From NCBI GenBank assembly GCA_030695945.1, contig JAUYOG010000023.1:62001-126000 (forward strand): 64,000 bases of DNA. Direction: 5' to 3'. The stretch is from Ramlibacter sp. (GTDB lineage: Bacteria; Pseudomonadota; Gammaproteobacteria; Burkholderiales; Burkholderiaceae_C). This document shows positions 1 through 8,326 of this stretch, in pieces. Made by a program: the position numbers and the translations under genes. A model generated the notes under the pieces. That model was not told the DNA's origin and searched no databases. It saw only the letters and a program-made list of their open reading frames with translations. Every line of letters starts with the position of its first letter. Position 1 is the stretch's first letter.

Positions 1-12
1 CCTGCGTCGCGC

Positions 13-236
13 CAGGCGGCACCCGGCAGCGGCTCATACTGTGACGGTCGTCGCACTGCGACGACTCCGCTTCGCTACCCTCGGCCTGGGGCCGGCGCCG
101 TGGCACTCGCTACGCGCCCTGAGGCCGCTGCGCTCGGACAGCTACGGCGAGCATGAAACGTAGCGCGCTGCGCGCGCCCGTCCCCAGGCCGAGCCGCTGC
201 GCCGCCACAGAAATCGCCACTGCCGGGTACCGCCTG
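13..236. repeat. Imperfect inverted-repeat block 1 in non-coding left edge
   Basis: No credible protein-coding gene is present in bases 1-583; the ORFs the track lists there lie on both strands across the repeats and look like nothing recognisable. Two nested inverted pairs are visible. Positions 13-33 (CAGGCGGCACCCGGCAGCGGC) pair with 216-236 with 2 mismatches in 21. Positions 80-91 (CTCGGCCTGGGG) pair perfectly with 182-193. The block ends just before a second inverted-repeat block. Its function is unknown; it could be two oppositely oriented copies of a small genomic repeat or a structured RNA. Confidence 0.6.
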
Positions 237-287
237 ACGCTCAGGTGCCGTCGGGGCACGCCACCGGAGGCGCGCCAACATTGTGTC

Positions 288-520
288 TGCAAAGCCGCGT
301 GCGGGTGGGCTGTGTCGCGCAATCAGGCAAGGCGCCTGCGATGGCCGGCTTTGCGGTCGGCGCGAAGCGCTACGTCAACATGCTCATCGCGGCTGTTCGA
401 ACGAAGCGGCCTTGGCGTAGTGAGTTCCGCGATGCGACCGCAAAACCGGGCGTCGCAGGTTCAGTCGGCGCAGCCGACCGCCTTGTCGCGCGACACAGCC
501 CACCCGTGCGCGGCTTTGCA
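288..520. repeat. Long imperfect inverted repeat block 2
   Basis: Positions 288-320 (TGCAAAGCCGCGTGCGGGTG...) and 488-520 are reverse complements over 33 bases with about 2 mismatches. The similarity continues inward: 335-359 pairs with 435-459 with 3 mismatches in 25. The whole 233-bp block is therefore an imperfect palindrome with a small centre. It lies downstream of the stop codon of the minus-strand sensor gene that ends at 584, so in RNA it could fold into one very long hairpin. Confidence 0.65.
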
Positions 521-583
521 GCGAGGACGAGGCGTGGAAGGCGCGCTGGAAATGAATGCCGGATCGTGCCCGGCATGCGGCTG

Positions 584-2296
584 TCAACTCGTCAGCGTGA
601 AAACGGCCCGCTTGCTGTCGGGCGCGACGTTGTTCAGCAGCGCGGAGAGCCGGTCGATCACCTGCTGCGCGTCGGCCCTTTGCGTGGGCACCAGCGTCTG
701 CGCGACGCGCACCTGTGCCACCCAGTCGATCGGCTTGTTCTTGAACGGCATCAGGCAGCGCGCCACGATGCGCGGGCCGGCGGAGGCGGCATCCTCGGCG
801 GTGAGAGGCCCTTCCACCAGCATGCCGAACCGCAGTTCCGACAGACGCGCCACGCCGTCGATTTCGCGCGCCGCCGACAGCAGCCGGCCGGCCACGCGCA
901 GGGGCAATTCCTCGGCCGAGCGTGCGCCGAAGGTGCGCCGCACCTGGTCGATGTTGACGAGGTCGATCACCAGCACGGCGCTCTGGTACTTCAGCCGCTC
1001 GGAGCGCGCCATCATGCGGGCCAGCCGCTCGACGAACACCTGCCCGTTGATGAGGCCGGTGGCCGGGTCGATGCGGTCCAGGCCGTGGATGCGGCGGTTG
1101 TGCTCGCGCCGCTGCTGGCTGCGCACCATCAGGATCACCAGCAGCACCGGCAGCTCGATGGCGATTCCCACCTGCATGCCGTGCATCGTCCAGAAGCTCA
1201 CCGGGATCAGCCCCCACAGCCGGGCTAGCGGGAACGCCGAGCCGACGATCACGGGCAGCATGCCCGCCATCAGGCCGGGCGCGTAGCGGTCGCCGCGCCG
1301 GGCGGCCCAGAGCACGGCGGTCACGGCCACACTGCTCGCGACGACGATATACGGCACCATCAGGCGCAAGCGCAGCGACGGCTCGACGAGCATGACGCCC
1401 AGCGCGACCGGCGCCGACAGCAGGGCCAGCCCGATGAGCACCAGGTTCAGCTTGCGGGAGCGCTCGGGCATCGAGACCACGGCGGCGAAGAACCACAGCA
1501 GGGAGCCCACGGCCAGCACCGGCAGCACCATGGACGACACGTCGTTCCATGCGGGCCAGTGCGGCCACAGGTGCAGGCCGCCGATGCCTGTCATGGCGGC
1601 CTGCGCCAGGCCCATCAGGGCGACACTGGCCGCGTAGAGGCCGTAGGCGCCGTCGCGCAGCGAGACGGCGCTCAGTGCGCCGACGGCGACGGCGAGCCCG
1701 GCCAGGCCGAAATAGATGCCCAGGATCAGCGAGGTCCGCTGTTCGTGGCGGCTCAGGTAGCTTTCGCTCACGAAGGTGAGCGGCGCGCTGAAGCTGTGCG
1801 GGTTGTCGATCCGCAGCAGGAACTTGCGCGGCTCCTCGGCGGAGACGACCACCGGCAGCAGCGGGTGGCGGTGGGGGACGGGCCAGTCGGCCACGGCCAG
1901 CGTGTCGCCGGCCGACTGGGGCAGCCACTGCCCCACGCTGTCGGGCGTGTACAGCGTGGCGCGGTTGACGGAGGGATAGGGAATCTCGAGGTACCAGCGT
2001 TCGGCGTCGGGCGCCGGCGGGATCGTGAATCGGATCCACAGCGACTTCCCCGTCGTGACCGGGTAGATCGCGCCCTGGCGGGTCGGTGCCCATTCGATGC
2101 GGGTATCGGACGCGACGTTGTCCACGAGCGTTTCACCGGTCGTATCGATCCAGGCGTCGCCCCAGTCCTGCAATTGCACCGGCTGCCGCGCGGGGTCCAG
2201 CTCCAGGACCGTGCGCGCCTCCACCGGCGCCGCAGCGACCGTGACAAGCAGCAACACGATTCCCAGCAGCCTGCGGCCGCTCTCCTTCAACCCCAT
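584..2296 (-). CDS. 7TMR-DISM membrane sensor with degenerate GGDEF domain
   Basis: A membrane sensor of about 570 residues. A signal peptide (MGLKESGRRLLGIVLLLV) is followed by a periplasmic 7TMR-DISMED2-like beta domain (about residues 30-185). Next come about seven membrane helices (about 190-390) and a C-terminal GGDEF-family domain (about 410-570). The catalytic loop reads SELRF where GGDEF is expected, so diguanylate cyclase activity is unlikely. The inhibitory c-di-GMP site RxxD is kept as REID, exactly five residues before the degenerate loop. The protein may therefore bind c-di-GMP or act through protein contacts; that is inference. The ORF is open to 2374, but the ATG at 2296 is preferred because GAGGAG lies about 10 bases upstream and the signal peptide starts there. 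It is divergent from rlmI. Confidence 0.85.
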   Translation of the reverse strand: MGLKESGRRLLGIVLLLVTVAAAPVEARTVLELDPARQPVQLQDWGDAWIDTTGETLVDNVASDTRIEWAPTRQGAIYPVTTGKSLWIRFTIPPAPDAERWYLEIPYPSVNRATLYTPDSVGQWLPQSAGDTLAVADWPVPHRHPLLPVVVSAEEPRKFLLRIDNPHSFSAPLTFVSESYLSRHEQRTSLILGIYFGLAGLAVAVGALSAVSLRDGAYGLYAASVALMGLAQAAMTGIGGLHLWPHWPAWNDVSSMVLPVLAVGSLLWFFAAVVSMPERSRKLNLVLIGLALLSAPVALGVMLVEPSLRLRLMVPYIVVASSVAVTAVLWAARRGDRYAPGLMAGMLPVIVGSAFPLARLWGLIPVSFWTMHGMQVGIAIELPVLLVILMVRSQQRREHNRRIHGLDRIDPATGLINGQVFVERLARMMARSERLKYQSAVLVIDLVNIDQVRRTFGARSAEELPLRVAGRLLSAAREIDGVARLSELRFGMLVEGPLTAEDAASAGPRIVARCLMPFKNKPIDWVAQVRVAQTLVPTQRADAQQVIDRLSALLNNVAPDSKRAVFTLTS

Positions 2297-2382
2297 GTTC
2301 CGGACACTCCTCAGGCGCCTATTGTGCAGTCCGGCGGCCACCGGCGAATTGCCGGGGGCGACAAGGCCGGACAATCGGGCCC

Positions 2383-3564
2383 ATGAAAACGATCCGGCTC
2401 AAAGACGGCAAGGAGCGCTCGCTGCTGCGCCGCCACCCATGGATTTTCGATTCCGCCATCGCCAAGGGCGGTGGCGACCCCGGGGAGACCGTGCGCGTGG
2501 AATCGCACGCGGGCCAGTTCCTCGCCTGGGCCGCCTTCAGTCCGGCCTCGAAAATCCGGGCCCGCGCCTGGAGCTTCGACGAGGCCCAGCGCATCGATGC
2601 GGCCTTTCTTGCCGCCACCTGCGAGCGGGCGGTGCGGGCGCGCTCGCGCTTCGACATCCGCAGCGACGCCATGCGGCTGGTGCACGGCGAATCGGACGGC
2701 CTGCCCGGGCTGATCGTCGACCGCTACGGCGACACGCTCGTGGCGCAGTTCCTCTCCGCGGGGGTGGAGCGCTGGAAGCCGCAGCTGGCGGACGCGCTCC
2801 TGAAGGAGACCGGGCTGGCCCGGCTCTACGAGCGGTCCGACACGAGTTCGCGCCCGCTCGAAGGGCTCGCGCCGGCGGCCGGCTGGTTGCGCGGCGAGGG
2901 GCCCACGGAACTCACGATCCGGGAGAACGACTGGACGCTGACGGTGGACATCGCCGGCGGGCACAAGACCGGGTTCTACCTGGACCAGCGCGACAGCCGG
3001 CGCAAGTTCTCCGAATTCACGCGGCGGCTGCGGTTCCAGCGCGTCCTGAACTGCTATTGCTACAGCGGTGGCTTCACCGTGGCCGCCCTGGCGGGCGGCG
3101 CGGCGCACGTTACCTCCATCGACTCGTCCGCGCCGGCCCTGGAGCGGGCGCGCGCGCACGTGGCGCTGAACGGTTTCGACGCGGCGCGGGCCGATTTCCT
3201 GGATGCCGATGTCAATGCCACGTTGCGCCGATTCATCGAGGAGGGCCGTACCTTCGACGCGATCGTCCTCGACCCGCCCAAGCTCGCCCCGACGGCCGCC
3301 CATGCCGACCGGGCCGCCCGGGCCTACAAGGACATCAACCGGCTGGCCCTCAAGCTGCTGGAGCCGGGAGGCGTGCTGTTCACCTATTCCTGTTCGGGCG
3401 GGATCAGCGCCGACCTGTTCCACAAGATCGTGGCGTCCGCGGGCGCCGACGCCGGGGTGGACGGCTACATCGGCGAACGGCTGGGGGGCGCGCCCGATCA
3501 TCCGATGACGCTGGCCTTCCCGGAAGGGGAATACCTCAAGGGGCTGGTGATCGTGCGCAGGTAA
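2383..3564 (+). CDS. rlmI: 23S rRNA (cytosine-C5)-methyltransferase RlmI-type
   Basis: A SAM-dependent methyltransferase of 393 residues, close to E. coli RlmI (396), which makes m5C1962 in 23S rRNA. An N-terminal PUA-like RNA-binding domain (about residues 1-75, with KDGKERSLLRRHPWIF) is followed by a Rossmann methyltransferase domain. Visible motifs are NCYCYSGGF (about 222, SAM-binding motif I), the acidic ribose-binding region SIDSS, IVLDPPKLAP (about 294-303) and SCSGG (about 335), whose Cys is the expected catalytic nucleophile. It is a single gene, divergent from the upstream sensor with an 86-bp gap, and followed by the COG0523 GTPase on the same strand. The assignment to the RlmI/COG1092 family is secure; the exact target base is taken from the family. 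Confidence 0.9.
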   Translation: MKTIRLKDGKERSLLRRHPWIFDSAIAKGGGDPGETVRVESHAGQFLAWAAFSPASKIRARAWSFDEAQRIDAAFLAATCERAVRARSRFDIRSDAMRLVHGESDGLPGLIVDRYGDTLVAQFLSAGVERWKPQLADALLKETGLARLYERSDTSSRPLEGLAPAAGWLRGEGPTELTIRENDWTLTVDIAGGHKTGFYLDQRDSRRKFSEFTRRLRFQRVLNCYCYSGGFTVAALAGGAAHVTSIDSSAPALERARAHVALNGFDAARADFLDADVNATLRRFIEEGRTFDAIVLDPPKLAPTAAHADRAARAYKDINRLALKLLEPGGVLFTYSCSGGISADLFHKIVASAGADAGVDGYIGERLGGAPDHPMTLAFPEGEYLKGLVIVRR

Positions 3565-3649
3565 AGGGCGGGGGCGGGCGGCCTCACCGCCCGCCGACCC
3601 TTGATTTGCCCGCTAAACTGCCCCACCTCCGAAGTATTTGGGCGCCATC

Positions 3650-4720
3650 ATGAGTCTCATTCCCGCCACCATCCTCACCGGCTTCCTGGGTTCCGGCAAG
3701 ACCACCCTGCTCAAGCGCGTGCTCGAGGAAGCGCACGGCCAGAAGATCGCCGTCATCGAGAACGAGTTCGGCGAGGAGAACATCGACAGCGACATCCTCG
3801 TGTCCGACACCCAGGAGCAGATCATCCAGATGAGCAACGGCTGCATCTGCTGCACCATCCGCGAGGACCTGCGTACGACCCTGCAGGACCTGGCTGCCAA
3901 AAAGCGCAAGGGCCTGCTGGAGTTCGACCGGGTGGTGATCGAGACCACCGGCCTGGCCGATCCGGGCCCTGTGGCGCAGACCTTCTTCATGGACGACGAG
4001 ATCGCAGAGACCTACCTGCTGGACTCGATCCTGACGCTGGTGGATGCCAAGCACGCCGCCCAGCAGCTCGACGACCGGCAGGAAGCGCGGCGCCAGGTGG
4101 GCTTCGCCGACCAGATATTCATCAGCAAGACCGACCTGGTCGCCCAGGACGAGACCGACGCGCTGATCCACCGCCTGAAGCACATGAACCCCCGCGCGCC
4201 GCAGCGGGCGGTGCACTTCGGCGAGGTGGCGCTCTCCGAGGTGTTCGACCTGCGTGGCTTCAACCTGAACGCCAAGCTGGACATCGACCCGGACTTCCTC
4301 AAGGAGGAGGAAGAACACCATCACGATCACGAGCATGGCGAGCATTGCGACCATCCCTCGCATGCGCACGAGGGGCATGGAGAAGGACGCGCCGGCGCGT
4401 CGGGACACCACCATCATCACGACGACGACGTGAAGAGCTTCGTCTTCAAGGCCGACCGGGCGTTCGACCCTGCGAAGCTGGAGGATTTCCTGGGGGCCGT
4501 CGTGAACATCTACGGCCCCCGGATGCTGCGCTACAAGGGCGTGCTCCACATGAAGGGCACCGACCGCAAGGTCATATTCCAGGGGGTGCACCAGCTGATG
4601 GGCAGCGATCTGGGCCCGCTTTGGGCCGAGGGCGAGTCGCGGGGCAGCAAGATGGTCTTCATCGGCATTGACCTGCCTAAAGATATCTTCATGCAGGGCC
4701 TTGAACAGTGCCTGATCTGA
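3650..4720 (+). CDS. COG0523/CobW-family GTPase, putative zinc metallochaperone
   Basis: A P-loop GTPase of 356 residues of the YjiA/ZigA/CobW group, which transfers metals (often zinc) to client enzymes. It shows Walker A GFLGSGKT (about residues 10-17) and the family metal-site motif CICC (65-68). Further motifs are ETTGLADP (Walker B region) and the base-recognition motif SKTD. A His/Asp/Glu-rich loop (HHHDHEHGEHCDHPSHAHEGHG...HHHHHDDD, about 222-262) links it to the C-terminal CobW_C domain. The track starts at a TTG (3638); the ATG at 3650 gives the normal family start SLIPATILTGF. No biosynthetic client gene is adjacent, so the specific partner cannot be read from context. A hairpin directly follows the stop. 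Confidence 0.9.
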   Translation: MSLIPATILTGFLGSGKTTLLKRVLEEAHGQKIAVIENEFGEENIDSDILVSDTQEQIIQMSNGCICCTIREDLRTTLQDLAAKKRKGLLEFDRVVIETTGLADPGPVAQTFFMDDEIAETYLLDSILTLVDAKHAAQQLDDRQEARRQVGFADQIFISKTDLVAQDETDALIHRLKHMNPRAPQRAVHFGEVALSEVFDLRGFNLNAKLDIDPDFLKEEEEHHHDHEHGEHCDHPSHAHEGHGEGRAGASGHHHHHDDDVKSFVFKADRAFDPAKLEDFLGAVVNIYGPRMLRYKGVLHMKGTDRKVIFQGVHQLMGSDLGPLWAEGESRGSKMVFIGIDLPKDIFMQGLEQCLI

Positions 4721-4757
4721 CCATTTAAAAAAGTCGCTGCGCGACATTTTTAAATGG
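4721..4757 (+). terminator. Hairpin directly after the COG0523 gene
   Basis: The sequence CCATTTAAAAA (4721-4731) pairs perfectly with TTTTTAAATGG (4747-4757). A further inner stem GTCGC/GCGAC closes on TGC. It starts on the base after the stop codon. The AT-rich outer stem lacks a separate T-tract, but the T run inside the 3' arm could serve; it could act as a terminator in either direction. Confidence 0.6.
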
Positions 4758-4980
4758 TTGATATGCGTAGCAAGGCCCGGCGGAGCCGGATCCTTCCCAC
4801 GAGTGGGGCTGCCCTGCACGTCGTTTCGGGCGGCCCGGTCCGGCGAGCAGCGAACGCTGACCGCCCGCAGATTGCGCGCAGCAACGCGCAGCGCAATCTC
4901 ACTTGAGGACGGGATCCGGCTCCGCGGCGCCTGGCCTCACTGATCAGCCTCTTAAAAATCGCCTCGGTGATTTTTAAGAG
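4758..4980. repeat. Composite spacer of nested inverted repeats
   Basis: The 515-bp gap between 4721 and the dksA start holds no recognisable protein gene; the 61-codon ORF at 4758-4943 lies wholly in this repeat. Three nested pairs are seen. GCGGAGCCGGATCC (4780-4793) pairs with GGATCCGGCTCCGC (4912-4925), a perfect 14-bp match. AGATTGCGC (4869-4877) pairs with GCGCAATCT (4891-4899). CTCTTAAAAATC (4949-4960) pairs with GATTTTTAAGAG (4969-4980), a perfect 12-bp stem with an 8-base loop. With the hairpin at 4721-4757 this makes one folded unit of about 260 bp flanked by two AT-rich stems. It may be a structured RNA or a small mobile repeat. Confidence 0.55.
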
Positions 4981-5135
4981 ATTTATCAGTTAGGCTAGCG
5001 CCTTCCAAAAATAAGGCGGGGGCGCCGGATGATTGTCTCGATTCTGCAACTTATGGGTTTTCCCTTTGGCAGTGGCGCGTCCGAACGCAGGGGTGAAAAC
5101 CCCAGCGGCGGGCGCCCGGGGGGGGACAATCGGGG

Positions 5136-5141
5136 TATAAC
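5136..5141 (+). promoter_or_regulatory. Candidate -10 box upstream of dksA
   Basis: TATAAC is the only good -10-like hexamer in the dksA leader; no convincing -35 sits 16-18 bases upstream in the G-rich stretch. If used, transcription would begin near 5148-5150, at the ATG of a 29-codon upstream ORF. The remaining bases 4981-5130 show a short GGGG-TGAAAA-CCCC hairpin and nothing else recognised. Confidence 0.3.
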
Positions 5142-5149
5142 TCGCACTC

Positions 5150-5239
5150 ATGAAGGCGACAGATCACCAGAACAAGGACAGTGGGCGGGCGCGCAGACGG
5201 ACCATGCCGTCGCCGCTGCTGCGAGGAGAGAAGAAGTGA
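5150..5239 (+). CDS. Possible 29-residue upstream ORF overlapping the dksA start
   Basis: ATG at 5150 opens a short frame, MKATDHQNKDSGRARRRTMP..., that ends at TGA 5237-5239. The TGA overlaps the dksA GTG (5236-5238) as GTGA. The frame differs from dksA. No Shine-Dalgarno precedes it, but the ATG would lie close to the start of the transcript if the TATAAC at 5136 is used. Its end contains the dksA ribosome-binding site GAGGAG. It may be a leaderless regulatory uORF coupled to dksA, or chance. No homologue is recognised. Confidence 0.35.
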   Translation: MKATDHQNKDSGRARRRTMPSPLLRGEKK

Positions 5240-6195
5240 AGTCCCCCATCAAGGCCAGCAAACCCGCGGCCAAGGCCAAGCCGGCCGCCAAGGCAGCCAA
5301 GCCGGCTGCCAAGAAGGCAGCGCCGGCCAAAAAGGCGCCGGCCAAGAAGGCGTCGGCCAAGGCGGCCAAGCCGGCCGCGAAGGCCCCGGCCAAGAAGGCG
5401 CCGGCCAAGGCGGCCAAGCCGGCCGCGAAGAAACCAGTGGCTGCGCCCAAGGCCAAACCGGCCGTCAAGGCAGCGGCCACCAAGCCCAAGGCAGTTCCCG
5501 CCAAGACCCCCGCCAAGGCGAAAGCCCCGGCAGGGCCGGCGTTGCCAAGGGCCATGCCCCCCCGTCCCGACGCGGCCGCCCTCGGCGCCGAGCCGGCACG
5601 GGCCACCAAACCTTCGGCGCGGCTCGCGCAGATCACGGTGCCCTCCATGGCGCAATCCGTGGCGTCGACCGCCGCCAAAGCCAGTTATATCCAGACCATG
5701 TCCCCTTCCGTCCTCACTCCTCCACCCCTGGTGGCCATCAAGAAAGACCCCAAGCTCGCCAACAACTGGAAGAGCAAGGCGGTCGAGCAGCTCTCCGACG
5801 CCGAGGTCCTGGCCATGCCGGACTCGGAGTACATGAACGACAAGCAGATGGCGTTCTTCCGCCTGAAGCTCACCCAGCTCAAGCAGGACATCCTCAACAG
5901 TGCCGGTGAAACCACCGAACACCTGCGCGAGGACACCGTGATCGTTCCCGACCCGGCGGACCGCGCCACCATCGAGGAAGAGCACGCCCTGGAACTGCGC
6001 ACGCGCGACCGCGAGCGCAAGCTGCTCAAGAAGATCGAGCAGTCCATCGCGCGCATCGACGCCGGTGACTACGGCTACTGCGACGAGACCGGCGAGCCGA
6101 TCGGCGTGGGGCGCCTGTTGGCGCGGCCCACGGCCACCCTCTCGCTGGAGGCCCAACAGCGCCGCGAGCTCAAGCAGAAGATGTTCGGGGACTGA
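5236..6195 (+). CDS. dksA: RNA polymerase-binding transcription factor DksA, extended, Cys-poor
   Basis: DksA binds the RNA polymerase secondary channel and, with ppGpp, adjusts rRNA and amino-acid promoter activity. The C-terminal 150 residues are standard DksA. The coiled-coil tip PDPADRA keeps both key Asp residues (about D239 and D242), and the motif ARPTA is present. The zinc finger is altered: only one Cys (about C282) remains, in the pattern CxxT-x17-SxxA instead of four Cys, like zinc-independent DksA paralogues. The N-terminal 150 or so residues are a Lys/Ala/Pro-rich tail ([19 protein letters not shown]...) resembling histone H1-like proteins. The GTG at 5236 is chosen because GAGGAG is 7 bases upstream; the track frame starts further upstream without support. 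Predicted length is 319 residues, against 151 for E. coli DksA. Confidence 0.88.
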   Translation: MKSPIKASKPAAKAKPAAKAAKPAAKKAAPAKKAPAKKASAKAAKPAAKAPAKKAPAKAAKPAAKKPVAAPKAKPAVKAAATKPKAVPAKTPAKAKAPAGPALPRAMPPRPDAAALGAEPARATKPSARLAQITVPSMAQSVASTAAKASYIQTMSPSVLTPPPLVAIKKDPKLANNWKSKAVEQLSDAEVLAMPDSEYMNDKQMAFFRLKLTQLKQDILNSAGETTEHLREDTVIVPDPADRATIEEEHALELRTRDRERKLLKKIEQSIARIDAGDYGYCDETGEPIGVGRLLARPTATLSLEAQQRRELKQKMFGD

Positions 6196-6198
6196 TTT

Positions 6199-6276
6199 GG
6201 CCCCCACGCTCGTCACTCCACGTGCGTCGCCGCGCCCCGAGGGGGCGGCAGACGGCTTGGGGTGGCCCGGCGCCGT
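6199..6276 (+). repeat. Dispersed palindromic element A, copy 1
   Basis: GGCCCCCACGCT followed by a GCCCCGAGGGGGC palindrome and ending GTGGCCCGGCGCC. The same pattern recurs at 12052, 23270, 42236, 47922 and 53833, in both orientations, always at gene junctions. It begins 4 bases after the dksA stop. Confidence 0.6.
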
Positions 6277-6317
6277 CTGAGCCCCCCAGCAGTACCCCCG
6301 TCCACCCTACCTCCGCC

Positions 6318-8228
6318 ATGCCGCCGAAGGAAGAGCCAACCGGCCTGCTGTCCAAGGTAGTGAAGTTCGTCAAGAACCCGACGACGAACTGGGCTGACCT
6401 CGACCAGCAGGAAACCGACCGCGAGAGCAGCTACTCCAAGCAGATGCTCAAGGAGATGATCGAGCGCAAGCGCCGCAACGATTTCGTCCGCAAGCGCGAG
6501 TTCGACATGCTGCGAAAGATGCGCCGCAGCGAGGTGATGGCCGGGCAGGACCCGGCGGCGCGGCCGTCCTTCTTCCAGAGCTCCATGCCGTCCAAGCCGG
6601 ACGACCGCGCGACCACTCTCAAGAAGATCGACGAGATCGAGGCGCAGATGTCGATGCAGTGGTGGAAGACCAAGCATGGCGAAGTCTCCAGCCGCAGCGG
6701 CAGCAGCACGAACTTCCCGATGTCGTCGCACGTGCCGCCAGACGCGGCCGGGCGTCCTTCGGGCGCGCCGCCCATGCGCTCCACGGCTTACACGCGCACG
6801 GAGCCCCAGCCGCTGGAGTCGAGCAAGCAGAACGACAAGACGGAACCAGCCGACCTGGCGCCGATGATGGATTTCGAAACGCCGGAGTCGGCCTCGCACC
6901 TTTCAGTGGCGCCGCCGTCCCCTTCGGTGTTCCCGTCCGTGGCGCCGCCCGCCGCGCGAGTGCCGCCGCCTGCGCAGCGCGGGGCGACGCCGCTGGCGAA
7001 GCCGGCCTCGGCCCCCTCGATTTCCGCCGTGACGCCGGCCGCGGGGCCCAATTCGGAGCCAGCCAGTTCCAGCACGGGGTTCTCGGCGTCCAAGCTGTTC
7101 GCCATCGACGTCGACGAGTTCGCGCACGACCCCGAACTCGAGGAGGCCTCCATCCGCTTTGCCAATGGCGACGACGCGGGCGCCGAAGCCGGCCTGATGG
7201 AGGTGCTGAGCCCTCAGGGCGCTCGCATCGATCACGACGAGACCTGGCTGACCCTGTTCGACCTGTACCGTGCCACCGGCCAGCAGGACCGTTTCGAGAC
7301 GGCCGCGATCGACTTCGCGGGGCGTTTCGGCCGCTCCGCCCCGCAGTGGTTCTCCATTCCCGAAGCCGTCGGCCGCATGCACGCGGCGCCAGCGGCCGCG
7401 ACCGCCGGCGCCGTGCAGCAGCCGGCCCACTGGACCTGCCCCGCGACGATGGGGACCCAGACCGTCGCAGCCATGGCCATCGCGCTGGGCAAGGCCACGC
7501 CGCCGTGGCGCCTCTCGTGGGTCAAGCTCAATACGATCGACGAGGCCGCGGTGGAAAGCCTGACCAGGCTCTTCACGCAGTGGGCCTCGCAGGCGGTGCA
7601 GCTGCGCTTCATCGGTGCGGACAACTTCGAGAAGGTCCTCAAGAACGCCACCCCGTCGGGCGACAAGAGCGTGAGCCCGGCCTGGTGGAAGCTGCGGATG
7701 GAGGTGTTGCGTGTCATGCACCGCCCCGACGAGTTCGAGCTGGTGGCGCTGGACTACTGCGTCACGTACGAGGTGTCGCCGCCGTCGTGGGACAGCGCAC
7801 GCTGCGAATACAAGCCGCTGCAGGAAGATGGCAGCTACGTGCCCGGCCACACGATCATCGGCGAGGCCTTCCGCGACTCCCTGTCCTCCGGCATGAGCAT
7901 GGGCTACAGCGACACGCACGCGGCAGGGCCCAATTCACAGATGTCCAACATCGCCACCGTCGAGCTGGCCGGCCAGATCCTGGGCGACGCGACCGAGGCG
8001 CTGGACATGCTCGAAACCAGGATGGGCGCGGCCGACGTGATGGTGATCTCCTGCGCCCGGCTGATCCGCATCGACTTCTCCTCCGCCGGCACGCTGCTCA
8101 ACTGGGTGACGGCGCGGCAGGCCGAGGGCCGGCAGGTCCAGTTCGTCGAGGTGCACCGCCTCGTGGCCGCGTTCTTCAACGTCATCGGCATCAGCGAGCA
8201 CGCGCGGGTGCTGGCGCGCACGGACTGA
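6318..8228 (+). CDS. STAS-domain protein with long disordered N-terminal half
   Basis: A protein of 636 residues. Residues 1-130 are charged and helical ([22 protein letters not shown]). About 130-270 are Pro/Ser/Ala-rich and probably disordered. About 280-350 are an acidic helical segment ([25 protein letters not shown]). Two STAS/anti-anti-sigma-like segments follow, about 370-470 and about 525-636; the second has the pattern [26 protein letters not shown]. The ATG at 6318 was chosen because the upstream frame reads through element A. STAS domains bind protein or lipid partners; a role in lipid transport (MlaB-like) or signalling cannot be decided. It lies between dksA and hslV, 98 bp before hslV. 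Function unknown. Confidence 0.8.
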   Translation: MPPKEEPTGLLSKVVKFVKNPTTNWADLDQQETDRESSYSKQMLKEMIERKRRNDFVRKREFDMLRKMRRSEVMAGQDPAARPSFFQSSMPSKPDDRATTLKKIDEIEAQMSMQWWKTKHGEVSSRSGSSTNFPMSSHVPPDAAGRPSGAPPMRSTAYTRTEPQPLESSKQNDKTEPADLAPMMDFETPESASHLSVAPPSPSVFPSVAPPAARVPPPAQRGATPLAKPASAPSISAVTPAAGPNSEPASSSTGFSASKLFAIDVDEFAHDPELEEASIRFANGDDAGAEAGLMEVLSPQGARIDHDETWLTLFDLYRATGQQDRFETAAIDFAGRFGRSAPQWFSIPEAVGRMHAAPAAATAGAVQQPAHWTCPATMGTQTVAAMAIALGKATPPWRLSWVKLNTIDEAAVESLTRLFTQWASQAVQLRFIGADNFEKVLKNATPSGDKSVSPAWWKLRMEVLRVMHRPDEFELVALDYCVTYEVSPPSWDSARCEYKPLQEDGSYVPGHTIIGEAFRDSLSSGMSMGYSDTHAAGPNSQMSNIATVELAGQILGDATEALDMLETRMGAADVMVISCARLIRIDFSSAGTLLNWVTARQAEGRQVQFVEVHRLVAAFFNVIGISEHARVLARTD

Positions 8229-8326
8229 TACCGTCCCGCGGCCCGGAGCCGGGGCTGTTGCTGAGCTTCCCGGGGGTATCCTTCCGGTTGCCTTGCATTC
8301 GCGAGCCGAACCCCAAACTGGGCCCA

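Noticed and set aside
4758-4943. 61-codon ORF (MICVARPGGAGSFPRVGL...)
   Set aside because: It lies wholly in the inverted-repeat spacer 4721-4980, has no ribosome-binding site, and its sequence is dictated by the repeat.
5240-5560. Lys/Ala/Pro repeats before DksA as a separate histone H1-like gene
   Set aside because: The frame runs without a stop from the tail into the DksA core, and the only good ribosome-binding site precedes the tail, so it is one fused protein.
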